From positions 1 through 11,960 of the forward strand of contig JAPFFX010000155.1 in the NCBI GenBank assembly GCA_026645375.1: 11,960 nt of DNA, given 5' to 3'. The notes under the pieces are model-generated. The model ran no database searches and was not told where the DNA came from. It saw nothing but the letters and a program-made list of their open reading frames with translations. Made by a program: the position numbers and the translations under genes. Within the stretch, counting starts at the first letter, position 1. Each line of letters opens with the position of its first letter. The DNA is from Citricoccus sp. WCRC_4. Its GTDB lineage: Bacteria > Actinomycetota > Actinomycetes > Actinomycetales > Micrococcaceae. Below, piece by piece: positions 1-7,434 of this stretch.

Positions 1-1107
1 CCCCGGACCGAGTTGCATGTCCACGCCTTCGGCGAGGACCGGGGGGCCGACTACCACGGGGCCACGGTCAGCAGCTATGGGGTGCCCGGGGGGCTGGAGG
101 TGGCCAACGCGGCGGTGCAGACCCTGGGGACCGACCTGGCGATCCTCCAGGACCTGGCCGGGACCGACCTCATCCACACCCACACGTGGTACGCCAACAT
201 GGCCGGTCACCTGGGGGGACTGCTCCACGGCGTCCCGCACGTCCTCTCAGCACACTCCCTGGAACCCCTGCGCCCGTGGAAGGCTGAGCAGCTCGGCGGG
301 GGATACCGGCTGTCGTCCTGGGCGGAGGCCACCGCCTACGCGTCGGCAGCGGCTGTGATCGCGGTGTCCGAGGGCATGCGGAACGACATCCTCGCCGCCT
401 ACCCGGCGGTCGATCCGGAGAGGGTGCGGGTGGTCCATAACGGCATCGACACCGGACTGTGGACGCCCCAGGCCGACACGGACGCCCTCCAGCGGCACGG
501 GATCGACCCGGACCGTCCCACGGTCGCCTTCGTCGGGCGGGTCACCCGCCAGAAGGGCGTGCCCTACCTGTTGCGCGCCGCCGCTCGCCTCGATCCGGAC
601 GTCCAGCTGGTACTGTGCGCCGGTGCCGCGGACACCCCGGAACTCGCGGCGGAGGTCACCGGGCTGATCCGCGAGCTGCAGGCCACCCGGGACGGCGTCG
701 TGGTCATCGAGGGCATGCTCCCGCGCCGGGACATCATGCAGGTCCTCAGCCACGCCACGGTCTTCGCCTGCCCCTCGATCTACGAACCCCTCGGCATCGT
801 CAACCTCGAGGCCATGGCGTGCGGCACGGCCGTGGTCGCGTCCGCCGTGGGCGGGATCCCCGAGGTGGTCCGGGACGGCGTCACCGGGCGCCTCGTCCGG
901 CTCGAGCAGCTCTCCGACGGGACGGGCACCCCACTGGACGAGGAGGGCTTCGTGGCCGACTTCGCCTCGGCCCTGTCCTCGGTCCTGGCCGACCCTGAGG
1001 CGGCCGACCGCATGGGCCGGGCCGGGCGGCAGCGGGCCATCGACCATTTCTCCTGGGACTCCATCGCCGACCGCACGCTCGACGTCTACGCGTCCGTCCT
1101 CGGATGA
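1..1107 (+). CDS. glgA: GlgA/GlgM-type glycogen synthase-like glucosyltransferase, 5' end cut by window edge
   Basis: The reading frame is open from base 1 (in frame before the first TTG at 13), so the true start and roughly 30 N-terminal residues lie outside the window. Visible protein is 368 residues. Numbering from the TTG codon, it shows HTHTWYANMAGHL (55-67), SAHSLEPLRPWKAEQLGGGY (79-98), a GT-B donor site with R176 and K181, and the E-x7-E motif of retaining glycosyltransferases (E258, E266) in YEPLGIVNLEAMACG. This matches the actinobacterial GlgA family, which transfers glucose from ADP-glucose. Its mycobacterial member GlgM makes maltose 1-phosphate from ADP-glucose and glucose 1-phosphate. 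Its stop codon overlaps the start of the pyruvyl transferase gene by four bases (ATGA, 1104-1107), so the two are probably translated together. That coupling leaves open a role in surface glycan synthesis rather than, or besides, alpha-glucan storage. Family assignment is strong; glycogen versus maltose-1-phosphate chemistry cannot be decided from the sequence. Confidence 0.9.
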   Translation, partial: PRTELHVHAFGEDRGADYHGATVSSYGVPGGLEVANAAVQTLGTDLAILQDLAGTDLIHTHTWYANMAGHLGGLLHGVPHVLSAHSLEPLRPWKAEQLGGGYRLSSWAEATAYASAAAVIAVSEGMRNDILAAYPAVDPERVRVVHNGIDTGLWTPQADTDALQRHGIDPDRPTVAFVGRVTRQKGVPYLLRAAARLDPDVQLVLCAGAADTPELAAEVTGLIRELQATRDGVVVIEGMLPRRDIMQVLSHATVFACPSIYEPLGIVNLEAMACGTAVVASAVGGIPEVVRDGVTGRLVRLEQLSDGTGTPLDEEGFVADFASALSSVLADPEAADRMGRAGRQRAIDHFSWDSIADRTLDVYASVLG

Positions 1108-2111
1108 CGGGTGCGCGCGTCCTGGTCACCGGCTGGTCCTCCGTGCTGCACGGGGAGGCCACCGCCGGGGACGTCCTGGCCATGCGCACCGTGGAGCGCG
1201 CCCTGCGCGTGGCCGGGATCAGCCAGGACACGGCCTGGAGCGCCGTGATGAGGCCGCCCGGCGGCCTGGCACTGGACGACGTCGACCCTCGGCAGTACTC
1301 ACACCTCGTCTTCGCCTGCGGGCCGGCCTCCGGCGAGGCGCTGCTGGAGCTGCACGGGCGTTTCGCCCACTGCACCCGGATCGCGGTGGGCGTCAGCGTG
1401 CTCGATCCGTCGGACCCCGCGGTGACCGGGTTCCATCGCGTGATCGCCCGTGACCGCCCGGGGGCGCCACCGCGGCCGGACCTGGCCAGCGTCGCGCCCG
1501 CTGGGGCCACCCCGATGCCGCCGGTGCTGGGCGTGTTCCTGACGGGCGGGCAGCGCGAATACGGGGCCCGCCGGCGGCACGAGGACGTGATGGACACCGT
1601 GGGGTCCTGGCTGGGCGGCCTCGGTGAGGGCCTGCTCGACCTCGACACCCGGCTCGACCCGCGGGACTGGCGGCTGCCCACGACCCCGGAACAGCTACAG
1701 GCCGTCATCGCGCGGCTGGACACGGTGGTCACCATGCGCATGCACGGGCTCGTCCTGGCCCTGCGCTCCGCGGTGCCGGTCCTCGCGCTGGACCCCGTGG
1801 AGGGTGGCGGGAAGGTCACCGCGCAGGCGCGGGCGCTCGGCTGGCCTGCGGTCCTCGGGTCCGGTGACCTGACGCCGTCGGTCCTCGACGAGACGCTGCA
1901 ATGGTGCCTGTCGACGGAGGGGCGGCACGCGGCCCGCTACGCTGCCGGCCGCATGGGGTGGCCGGCAGACGGCCCGCCCGGTGCCGAGGACGCCGTCGCC
2001 AGTGCCGTCGGCGCCGTCGTCGACGGCCAATTGGACGAACTCGTCGAGGCGGTCCGGGCGCCTCGGGCGGCGTGTGACGGAACGGATGAGTTGCGCATCA
2101 CACGTGTGTAA
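1104..2111 (+). CDS. Polysaccharide pyruvyl transferase family protein
   Basis: The protein has 335 residues, starting at the ATG that overlaps the previous stop (ATGA). No strong Shine-Dalgarno sequence is visible, so coupled re-initiation is likely. The N terminus (ARVLVTGWSSVLHGEATAGD, 4-23) is the small-residue-rich entry of this GT-B-like fold, and TMRMHGLVLALRSAVPVLAL (210-229) is the family signature with R212 and H214, followed by K237. Characterised members (CsaB, WcaK, Pvg1 types) transfer pyruvate from phosphoenolpyruvate to sugars as a ketal, giving an acidic cell-surface glycan. Some family members are annotated only by homology, so the donor is inferred. The C-terminal tail after about 315 looks unconserved, and its DNA is less GC-rich than the surroundings. 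Placement between a glucosyltransferase and a carbamoyltransferase fits glycan decoration. Confidence 0.8.
   Translation: MTGARVLVTGWSSVLHGEATAGDVLAMRTVERALRVAGISQDTAWSAVMRPPGGLALDDVDPRQYSHLVFACGPASGEALLELHGRFAHCTRIAVGVSVLDPSDPAVTGFHRVIARDRPGAPPRPDLASVAPAGATPMPPVLGVFLTGGQREYGARRRHEDVMDTVGSWLGGLGEGLLDLDTRLDPRDWRLPTTPEQLQAVIARLDTVVTMRMHGLVLALRSAVPVLALDPVEGGGKVTAQARALGWPAVLGSGDLTPSVLDETLQWCLSTEGRHAARYAAGRMGWPADGPPGAEDAVASAVGAVVDGQLDELVEAVRAPRAACDGTDELRITRV
2099..2108. repeat. Perfect 10-bp palindrome CACACGTGTG at the pyruvyl transferase / carbamoyltransferase junction
   Basis: The ten bases CACACGTGTG are their own reverse complement. They end one base before the stop codon of the pyruvyl transferase gene and 13 bases before the GTG start of the carbamoyltransferase gene. 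This is the only junction in the window without a gene overlap, and the local sequence is less GC-rich than its surroundings. It could be a regulator half-site pair, but ten bases is short and the site lies mostly in coding sequence. No convincing -35/-10 pair was found nearby. Function is unknown. Confidence 0.3.
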
Positions 2112-2121
2112 GACTGGCCGC

Positions 2122-3774
2122 GTGCGCTACTTAGGGATCAATGCAACGTTCCATGACCCGGCAGCCGCCCTCGTCGTGGACGGCCACGTGGTGGCCGCCG
2201 CCGAGGAGGAGCGGTTCTCCCGCCGCAAGCACGGCAAGCGGCCCGTGCCGTTCTCGGCCTGGGAGCTGCCCGAGCAGTCCATGCGCTGGGTGCTCAAGCA
2301 CGCGGGGCTCACCCCGGCCGACCTGGACGGGGTGGCCTACTCCTTCGACCCCGAGCTGGCCGCTCCCATCCCCGACGATCCCTACGATCCCGTCCGCATC
2401 GACTACGTCCGCCGTGCTCCCGGCTTCATCGCCGAGGCGCTGCCGGGCCTGGACCGGGCCAAGGTCAGCTTCGTCCAGCACCACGTCGCCCATGCCGCCT
2501 CCTCCGGCCTGGCCGGCCCATACCGCACCGGTGCGGTCCTGGTCTCCGATGGCCGCGGAGAGGGCCACTCGCACCTGGCGGGCCACTACGAGGACGGCGA
2601 GCTGACGGTCCTGGCCCGCCAGGCCCTCCCGGACTCCCTGGGCCTGGTCTACGAGTCCCTCACGGATCACCTCGGTTTCCTGCGGTCATCGGACGAGTTC
2701 AAGGTCATGGCCCTGGCCTCCTATGGCACGCCGCACTTCACCGATGAGCTGCGGGAGTGCATCCACGCCAACGGCGACGGCGGTTTCACGGCGCGGGCAC
2801 CGGACTGGGAGCGGTTCGCGCCGCGCCGGATCGATGACGGCACCTGGGGCGGGGCGCATGCCGACCTGGCGGCGTCGGTCCAGGCACTGGTCGAGGAGAC
2901 GCTCGTGGACCTGGCCCGCTGGCTGCGCCGGGAGACCGGTGCCAGCGTGCTCACCATGGCCGGGGGCACGGCCCTGAACTGCGTGGCCAACTCGCGCATC
3001 TGGCGCGAGGCAGGGTTCGACGACGTCTGGGTCCAGCCGGCCTCCGGTGACTCCGGCACCGCGCTCGGCGGCGCGCTCGTGCTGGCCCAACGGGCCGGTG
3101 ACCTTGCGGCCCCCGCACCGACGGCCGCCCTGGGACGCAGCTGGACCGACGACGAGCTGGCCCAGTGGCTGACGACGGCCCAGGTCCCCTTCACGACCCC
3201 CGGCTCCCGCGAGGCACTCGCCGCGGAGGTCGCGGACGTCCTCGAGGGCAACGGCGTGATCGCCTGGTTCGACGGCCGGAGCGAGTTCGGTCCCCGGGCC
3301 CTGGGGCGTCGTTCCCTGCTGGCCAACCCCATGCACGCGGAGAACCTCGAGCGCCTCAACGACGTCAAGGGCCGCGAACAGTTCCGGCCGGTGGCGCCCA
3401 TGGTCCTGCAGGAACGCGCCGCGGAGATCTTCAGCGGCGGTCCCATCCCCAGCCCCTACATGCTGTTCACCCACCAGGTCGCCCCCGAGTGGTGCGACCG
3501 CATCCCCGCCGTGACCCATGTGGACGGTTCCGCGCGGATCCAGACGGTCAGTGATGAGGACAACGCGGGCATCGCCGCGCTGTTGCGCGCCTTCGGGCAG
3601 CGCACCGGTGTCCCAGTGGTGGTCAACACGAGCCTGAACACCGCAGGCCGGCCCATGGTGGACGATCCCCGCGACGCGCTGGAACTGTTCGGTTCCGCGC
3701 CGGTGGCCGCGCTCGTGCTCGGACCGCACCTCGTCCGGCGCGCCCACCTCTTCGCGGATCCGGCCACTGCATGA
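2122..3774 (+). CDS. NodU/CmcH (TobZ-like) family O-carbamoyltransferase
   Basis: The protein has 550 residues if started at GTG 2122, giving VRYLGINATFHDPAAALVVD, the standard N terminus of this family. The frame stays open upstream to 1981, but that would run into the pyruvyl transferase gene. The family transfers a carbamoyl group from carbamoyl phosphate to a hydroxyl using ATP through a carbamoyl-adenylate. The N-terminal Kae1-like domain has H11-D12, the HHxxH metal motif (H120, H121, H124) and VSDGRGEGHSHL (141-152), then GGTALNCVAN (281-290) and PASGDSGTALGG (306-317). The C-terminal domain has GRSEFGPRALGRRS (385-398), FRPVAPMV (421-428) and VNTSLN (501-506). All expected motifs are intact and the length is typical. 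It begins 10 bases after the previous stop with no clear Shine-Dalgarno, and its stop overlaps the next gene by ATGA. The substrate is inferred to be a sugar, possibly heptose, as with WapO of Pseudomonas aeruginosa LPS. Confidence 0.92.
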   Translation: MRYLGINATFHDPAAALVVDGHVVAAAEEERFSRRKHGKRPVPFSAWELPEQSMRWVLKHAGLTPADLDGVAYSFDPELAAPIPDDPYDPVRIDYVRRAPGFIAEALPGLDRAKVSFVQHHVAHAASSGLAGPYRTGAVLVSDGRGEGHSHLAGHYEDGELTVLARQALPDSLGLVYESLTDHLGFLRSSDEFKVMALASYGTPHFTDELRECIHANGDGGFTARAPDWERFAPRRIDDGTWGGAHADLAASVQALVEETLVDLARWLRRETGASVLTMAGGTALNCVANSRIWREAGFDDVWVQPASGDSGTALGGALVLAQRAGDLAAPAPTAALGRSWTDDELAQWLTTAQVPFTTPGSREALAAEVADVLEGNGVIAWFDGRSEFGPRALGRRSLLANPMHAENLERLNDVKGREQFRPVAPMVLQERAAEIFSGGPIPSPYMLFTHQVAPEWCDRIPAVTHVDGSARIQTVSDEDNAGIAALLRAFGQRTGVPVVVNTSLNTAGRPMVDDPRDALELFGSAPVAALVLGPHLVRRAHLFADPATA

Positions 3775-5423
3775 GCGCCACGACCATCCTGGACACCGCC
3801 CGGGGTCCCGCCGCCTACGCCATCGTCATCCCCTCCGTTGGCCGCCCCTCGCTGGACCGGCTGCTGGACACGGTCGCCGCACTGGAGACGGACGCCGCGG
3901 CCCCACCGCCCGTCGACGTCGTCGTCGTCGACGACCGGCGTGAGCCGGATGCCGGCACGGAACCGCTGGCGCCACTCGCGCCCACGCTGTCCGGCCGGCC
4001 CGTCCGCGTGGTGCGGGGTCATGGCCGGGGACCGGCCGCGGCACGGAACCGGGGCTGGCGGGCCGTGGACGACGCCGTGGAATGGATCGCCTTCCTGGAC
4101 GACGACGTCGAGCTCCCGGCGGACTGGGCGCGTCGTCTCGCCGCGGACCTGGCCGCCTGCACTCCCGACGTCGGCGCGACCCAGGGGCGGATCACCGTCC
4201 CGCTGCCGCTGCACCGGCGGCCCACCGACTGGGAGCGCAACACCGCCTCCCTGCAGGACGCCGACTGGGCGACGGCGGACATGGCCTACCGGCGCCGGGT
4301 CCTGGAGTGCGTCGGCGGCCTGGACGAACGCTTCCCCCGGGCCTACCGCGAGGACGCGGACCTCGCCGTCCGGGTGCGCCGGGCCGGTCACCGCCTGGTG
4401 CGGGGAGAGCGCACCATCCTGCACCCGGTCCGGCCGGCGGACGACTGGGTGAGCCAGCGCGTCCAGGCGGGCAACGCGGACAACGCCCTGATGCGCCGGC
4501 TCCACGGCCCCCGGTGGCGCCACGAGGCGCAGGCACCGGGGGGCGCCTTCGCCTGGCACGTGACGACGACCGCGGCCGCCGCCACCGCACTGGCCGGCAC
4601 CGCCGGGATCGTGGCCGGAGTCCGGGGCGCCGGCTGGCTGGCCGGCGCGGGGGCGCTGGGCTGGGCGGCCCTCTACCGCCGGTTCCTCGTGGAGCGGATG
4701 GCACCCGGCCCCCGCCCGGGAGAGCCCGGATTCCGGGCCGAGTTGCGCCGGATGGCACTCACCAGCGCAACGATCCCGCCCGCGGCGGTCTGGCACCGCG
4801 TCCGGGGCTGGGCCCGGCATCGCACCACCGAACCGTGGCCGGTGCGGCCCCGGGCCGTGCTCTTCGACCGGGACGGCACCCTCGTGCACGACGTGCCCTA
4901 CAACGGGGACCCGGTCCGCGTGGTGCCGGTGGACGGTGCCGCCGAGGCCGTGGCACGGGTCCGCGCCGCCGGGCTGAAGACCGCCGTGGTGTCGAACCAG
5001 TCGGGGATCGCCCGCGGGCTGGTCTCGCGCGAGCAGGTGGACGCCGTCAACGCCCGGGTGGATGAACTGCTGGGTCCCTTCGACTCCTGGCAGGTGTGCC
5101 CCCACGGGCCGGCGGACAGCTGCGCGTGCCGCAAGCCGCGGCCGGGCATGGTCCTCGCCGCGGCCGCGTCCCTGGGCGTACGACCCGAGCACTGCGTGCT
5201 CATCGGGGACATCGGCGCGGACGTCGAGGCGGCGCAGGCAGCCGGGGCCCGGTCCGTGCTCGTGCCCACGGAGGTCACCCGCGCCGCGGAAGTGACCGAT
5301 GCTCCCGTGACGGCACCGGACCTGCCCACTGCCGTGGACCTGGTCCTGCGGCTCGCCGGTTCCACCTCCACCGGCACGGAGGCACCGGCCGGTGCCCGGG
5401 ACGGTGAGCGATCCAGCACATGA
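3771..5423 (+). CDS. gmhB: Fusion: GT2 glycosyltransferase + GmhB-type D,D-heptose 1,7-bisphosphate phosphatase
   Basis: The protein has 550 residues and starts at an ATG overlapping the previous stop. Residues 16 to about 250 form a GT2 (GT-A fold) glycosyltransferase: YAIVIPSVGRPSLDRLLD (16-33), VVVVDDR (50-56), the acidic metal site in AFLDDDVELPADW (107-119), and GGLDERFPRAYREDADLAV (182-200) with the ED motif. Residues about 264-302 are Ala/Gly-rich and hydrophobic and could be one or two membrane passes. Residues 361-527 form a HAD phosphatase: LFDRDGTL with D366 and D368, SNQSGIARG (408-416), the zinc-binding pattern CPH...CAC (C443, H445, C451, C453), K455, and IGDIGADVE with D480 and D484. 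The C-x-H / C-x-C zinc loop is the mark of GmhB, which removes the 7-phosphate from heptose 1,7-bisphosphate. The phosphatase would make heptose 1-phosphate for the HldE gene downstream. The GT2 donor and acceptor are unknown. Alpha or beta anomer preference cannot be read from the sequence. Confidence 0.88.
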   Translation: MSATTILDTARGPAAYAIVIPSVGRPSLDRLLDTVAALETDAAAPPPVDVVVVDDRREPDAGTEPLAPLAPTLSGRPVRVVRGHGRGPAAARNRGWRAVDDAVEWIAFLDDDVELPADWARRLAADLAACTPDVGATQGRITVPLPLHRRPTDWERNTASLQDADWATADMAYRRRVLECVGGLDERFPRAYREDADLAVRVRRAGHRLVRGERTILHPVRPADDWVSQRVQAGNADNALMRRLHGPRWRHEAQAPGGAFAWHVTTTAAAATALAGTAGIVAGVRGAGWLAGAGALGWAALYRRFLVERMAPGPRPGEPGFRAELRRMALTSATIPPAAVWHRVRGWARHRTTEPWPVRPRAVLFDRDGTLVHDVPYNGDPVRVVPVDGAAEAVARVRAAGLKTAVVSNQSGIARGLVSREQVDAVNARVDELLGPFDSWQVCPHGPADSCACRKPRPGMVLAAAASLGVRPEHCVLIGDIGADVEAAQAAGARSVLVPTEVTRAAEVTDAPVTAPDLPTAVDLVLRLAGSTSTGTEAPAGARDGERSST

Positions 5424-6478
5424 CGCGCATCCTCGCAGTACGGCTCGACTCGGACGGCGATGTCCTGCTCACCGGGCCGGCCATCCACGCCCTGTCCCGG
5501 ATCGGGACCGTCGACCTGCTGGCCTCGCCCTCCGGCGCCGCCGCGGCCCGGCTCCTGCCCGGCGTGCGGACGGTGATCGAGTTCGACGCACCCTGGTCCG
5601 GCTTCCGGCCTCCGCCGGTGGACGCGCAGTCGACCCTGGACCTGGTGGAGGTCCTGCGACGCAACGGCTACGACCGGGCGGCGATCTTCACCTCCTTCCA
5701 CCAGTCACCGCTGCCGATGGCCCTGCTGGCTCGGATGGCCGGGATCGGCCAGGTCGTGGGCACCAGCACCGACTACCCGGGCTCGCTGCTGGACGTCCGC
5801 CTGAAGCGCGCGGACCCGCCGGCCGGAGGCCATGAGGTCGAGGCCGCCCTCGAGGTCGCGGTGGCCGCCGGGGCCGAGCGTCCTGACCGCCCGAGGCTGG
5901 CGGTGCGAGAGCCGCTGCCGGCGCTGCCCGGGGAGCTGCCCGGCTCCGTCCGTGAGTCCGGCTTCGTGGTCCTGCACCCGGGCGCGTCCGTTCCGGCTCG
6001 CGGACTGCGCCCAGACCACGCCGCCGGACTCGCCGCGGCGCTCGCGCGGGCCGGTCATGCCGTCGTCGTCACGGGTGGCCCGGGGGAGCGCGAGCTGGTG
6101 GCGCAGACCGTCGCGATGGCCCGTCAGCAGTGCCCGGGGGCCGTCCTCGTGGACCTCTCCGGCGCCACTGACCTGGCCGGACTGGCCGCCGTGCTCGCCG
6201 CCGCCGACTGCACGGTCGTCGGCAACACCGGTCCGGCACACCTCTCGGCCGCGGTCGGCACGCCCGTCGTCTCCCTGTTCGCCCCGGTGGTGCCCGCCGG
6301 CCGCTGGCGACCGTACGGGGTCGCCGTCCGCCTGCTCGGTGACCAGCAGGCCCCCTGCCGGGACAGCAGGGCTCGCGACTGCCCGGTGCCGGGCCACCCG
6401 TGCCTGGGCGGCATCAGCGGTGCCGAGGTGGTCGCCGCCGTCGCAGACCTCACGCCCCCTTCCCGAGGAGAGACATGA
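5420..6478 (+). CDS. GT9 family (heptosyltransferase-like) glycosyltransferase, copy 1
   Basis: The protein has 352 residues and starts at an ATG overlapping the previous stop. The N terminus MTRILAVRLDSDGDVLLTGP (1-20) carries the GDVL element whose Asp (D14) corresponds to the catalytic-base region of WaaC/WaaF heptosyltransferases. The C-terminal Rossmann half has VVLHPGAS (183-190), VVVTGGPGERE (215-225) and GNTGPAHLSAAVGTPVVSLF (268-287), the ADP-heptose site, here with Asn269 where many members have Asp. Cysteines C313, C321 and C328 sit in the late Cys-rich segment common in this family. WaaC, WaaF and WaaQ transfer heptose from ADP-heptose. Neighbouring genes that make this donor support that donor here, but the acceptor in a Gram-positive cell is unknown. 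The protein is distinct from the second GT9 gene at 10763. Confidence 0.88.
   Translation: MTRILAVRLDSDGDVLLTGPAIHALSRIGTVDLLASPSGAAAARLLPGVRTVIEFDAPWSGFRPPPVDAQSTLDLVEVLRRNGYDRAAIFTSFHQSPLPMALLARMAGIGQVVGTSTDYPGSLLDVRLKRADPPAGGHEVEAALEVAVAAGAERPDRPRLAVREPLPALPGELPGSVRESGFVVLHPGASVPARGLRPDHAAGLAAALARAGHAVVVTGGPGERELVAQTVAMARQQCPGAVLVDLSGATDLAGLAAVLAAADCTVVGNTGPAHLSAAVGTPVVSLFAPVVPAGRWRPYGVAVRLLGDQQAPCRDSRARDCPVPGHPCLGGISGAEVVAAVADLTPPSRGET
6465..6470 (+). promoter_or_regulatory. Shine-Dalgarno sequence GAGGAG for the GT4 gene at 6475
   Basis: GAGGAG lies four bases before ATG 6475, inside the last codons of the GT9 gene. It supports this start over the upstream in-frame ATG at 6400, which would overlap the GT9 gene by 79 bases. 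Confidence 0.65.
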
Positions 6479-7434
6479 GAATCCTGATCTGGCACGTGCA
6501 CGGCTCCTGGATGACCGCCTTCGTCCAGGGCCGGCACGAGTACCTGCTGCCCGTCGACGCCGCGCGCGGGCCGGACGGCCGCGGACGCGCCCAGACCTGG
6601 GACTGGCCGGACGCGGCACGCGAGTTGACCGCTGCGGAGCTGGCCGGTGAGGACATCGACCTGGTCGTGCTGCAGCGGCCGCATGAGGCCGAGCTGCTGC
6701 GGCAGTGGACCGGGCTGCGTGCCGGCACCGACGTGCCGGCCGTGTACCTCGAGCACAACGCCCCGACCGGGGCTGCGGTGGCCTCCGGGCATCCCTGCGC
6801 CGGACATGACACCATCCCCATCGTGCACGTGACCCACTTCAACCGGATGATGTGGGACAACGGTGCGGCACGCACGGAGGTGATCGAGCACGGGATCTGC
6901 GATCCGGGGCACCTGTACACCGGTGAGGACGCCTCCCTGGCCGTGGTGGTCAACGAACCGGTACGGCGGACGCGGGTCGCGGGCACGGACCTCGTGCTGG
7001 AACTGTCCCGGACGCTGCCGGTGGACGTCTACGGCATGGGCATGGACCAGCTGGCCGGGGCGGCGCCCTGGCTTGAGGGCCGACTACATGAGAACTATCG
7101 CCAGTCCGAGCTTCACCGGGCACTGGCCGGCCACCGGGTGTACCTCCATCCGTACCGGTGGACGAGCCTGGGCCTGGCCCTGTTGGAGGCCATGACGCTG
7201 GGGATGCCGGTGCTCGCCCTGTCCACGACGGAGGCACCCCGCGCCGTTCCCCCCGCGGCCGGGCTGCTGAGCAATGATCCCGCGGAGCTGGCCGACCGTG
7301 GCCGTCAGTGGCTCGACGACGCCGCGGCAGCCGCCGAGGCCGGTGCCGCCGCCCGTGCCCACGCCCTTGAGCGCTACGGCCTCGAACGCTTCCTGGCGGA
7401 CTGGGACGCCCTGGTCGAGCGGGTGGCCGCATGA
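6475..7434 (+). CDS. GT4-like (GT-B fold) glycosyltransferase
   Basis: The protein has 319 residues from ATG 6475, which overlaps the GT9 stop (ATGA) and has a GAGGAG site just upstream. It opens with MRILIWHVHGSWMTAFVQGR (1-20) and includes the acceptor-side YLEHNAPTG (91-99) and VTHFNRMMWDNG (119-130). The conserved C-terminal donor-site block is YLHPYRWTSLGLALLEAMTL (223-242). In the usual E-x7-E motif the second Glu is present (E238), but the first position is Thr230. It is shorter than most GT4 enzymes (350-400 residues), because the N-terminal domain is compact. No signal peptide or membrane segment is evident. By context it adds a sugar to the heptose-related glycan. Neither donor nor acceptor can be named. 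Confidence 0.82.
   Translation: MRILIWHVHGSWMTAFVQGRHEYLLPVDAARGPDGRGRAQTWDWPDAARELTAAELAGEDIDLVVLQRPHEAELLRQWTGLRAGTDVPAVYLEHNAPTGAAVASGHPCAGHDTIPIVHVTHFNRMMWDNGAARTEVIEHGICDPGHLYTGEDASLAVVVNEPVRRTRVAGTDLVLELSRTLPVDVYGMGMDQLAGAAPWLEGRLHENYRQSELHRALAGHRVYLHPYRWTSLGLALLEAMTLGMPVLALSTTEAPRAVPPAAGLLSNDPAELADRGRQWLDDAAAAAEAGAAARAHALERYGLERFLADWDALVERVAA

Noticed and set aside
2032..2115. Possible promoter before the carbamoyltransferase gene (TTGGAC at 2032, TTGCGC at 2091, TAAGAC at 2109)
   Set aside because: No pair of elements has acceptable spacing: TTGCGC to TAAGAC leaves only 12 bases, and TTGGAC has no -10 partner.
1981..2121. Extended N terminus for the carbamoyltransferase from ATG 1981 or ATG 2086
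   Set aside because: The added residues have no family match, and the conserved family N terminus begins exactly at GTG 2122.
3911..3934. GTC/GAC trinucleotide repeat
   Set aside because: It encodes the expected V-D-V-V-V-V-D-D beta strand of the GT2 domain, so it is explained by coding constraint.
4082..5065. Second + strand open frame (327 codons) inside the GT2-GmhB gene
   Set aside because: Arg/Gly/Pro-rich alternative frame without motifs; typical of very GC-rich coding DNA.
3456..5192. Long open frame on the - strand (578 codons) opposite the carbamoyltransferase and GT2-GmhB genes
   Set aside because: It is a shadow of GC-rich codon use on the + strand; its protein is Gly/Arg/His/Pro-rich with no domain, and the + strand proteins have clear motifs.
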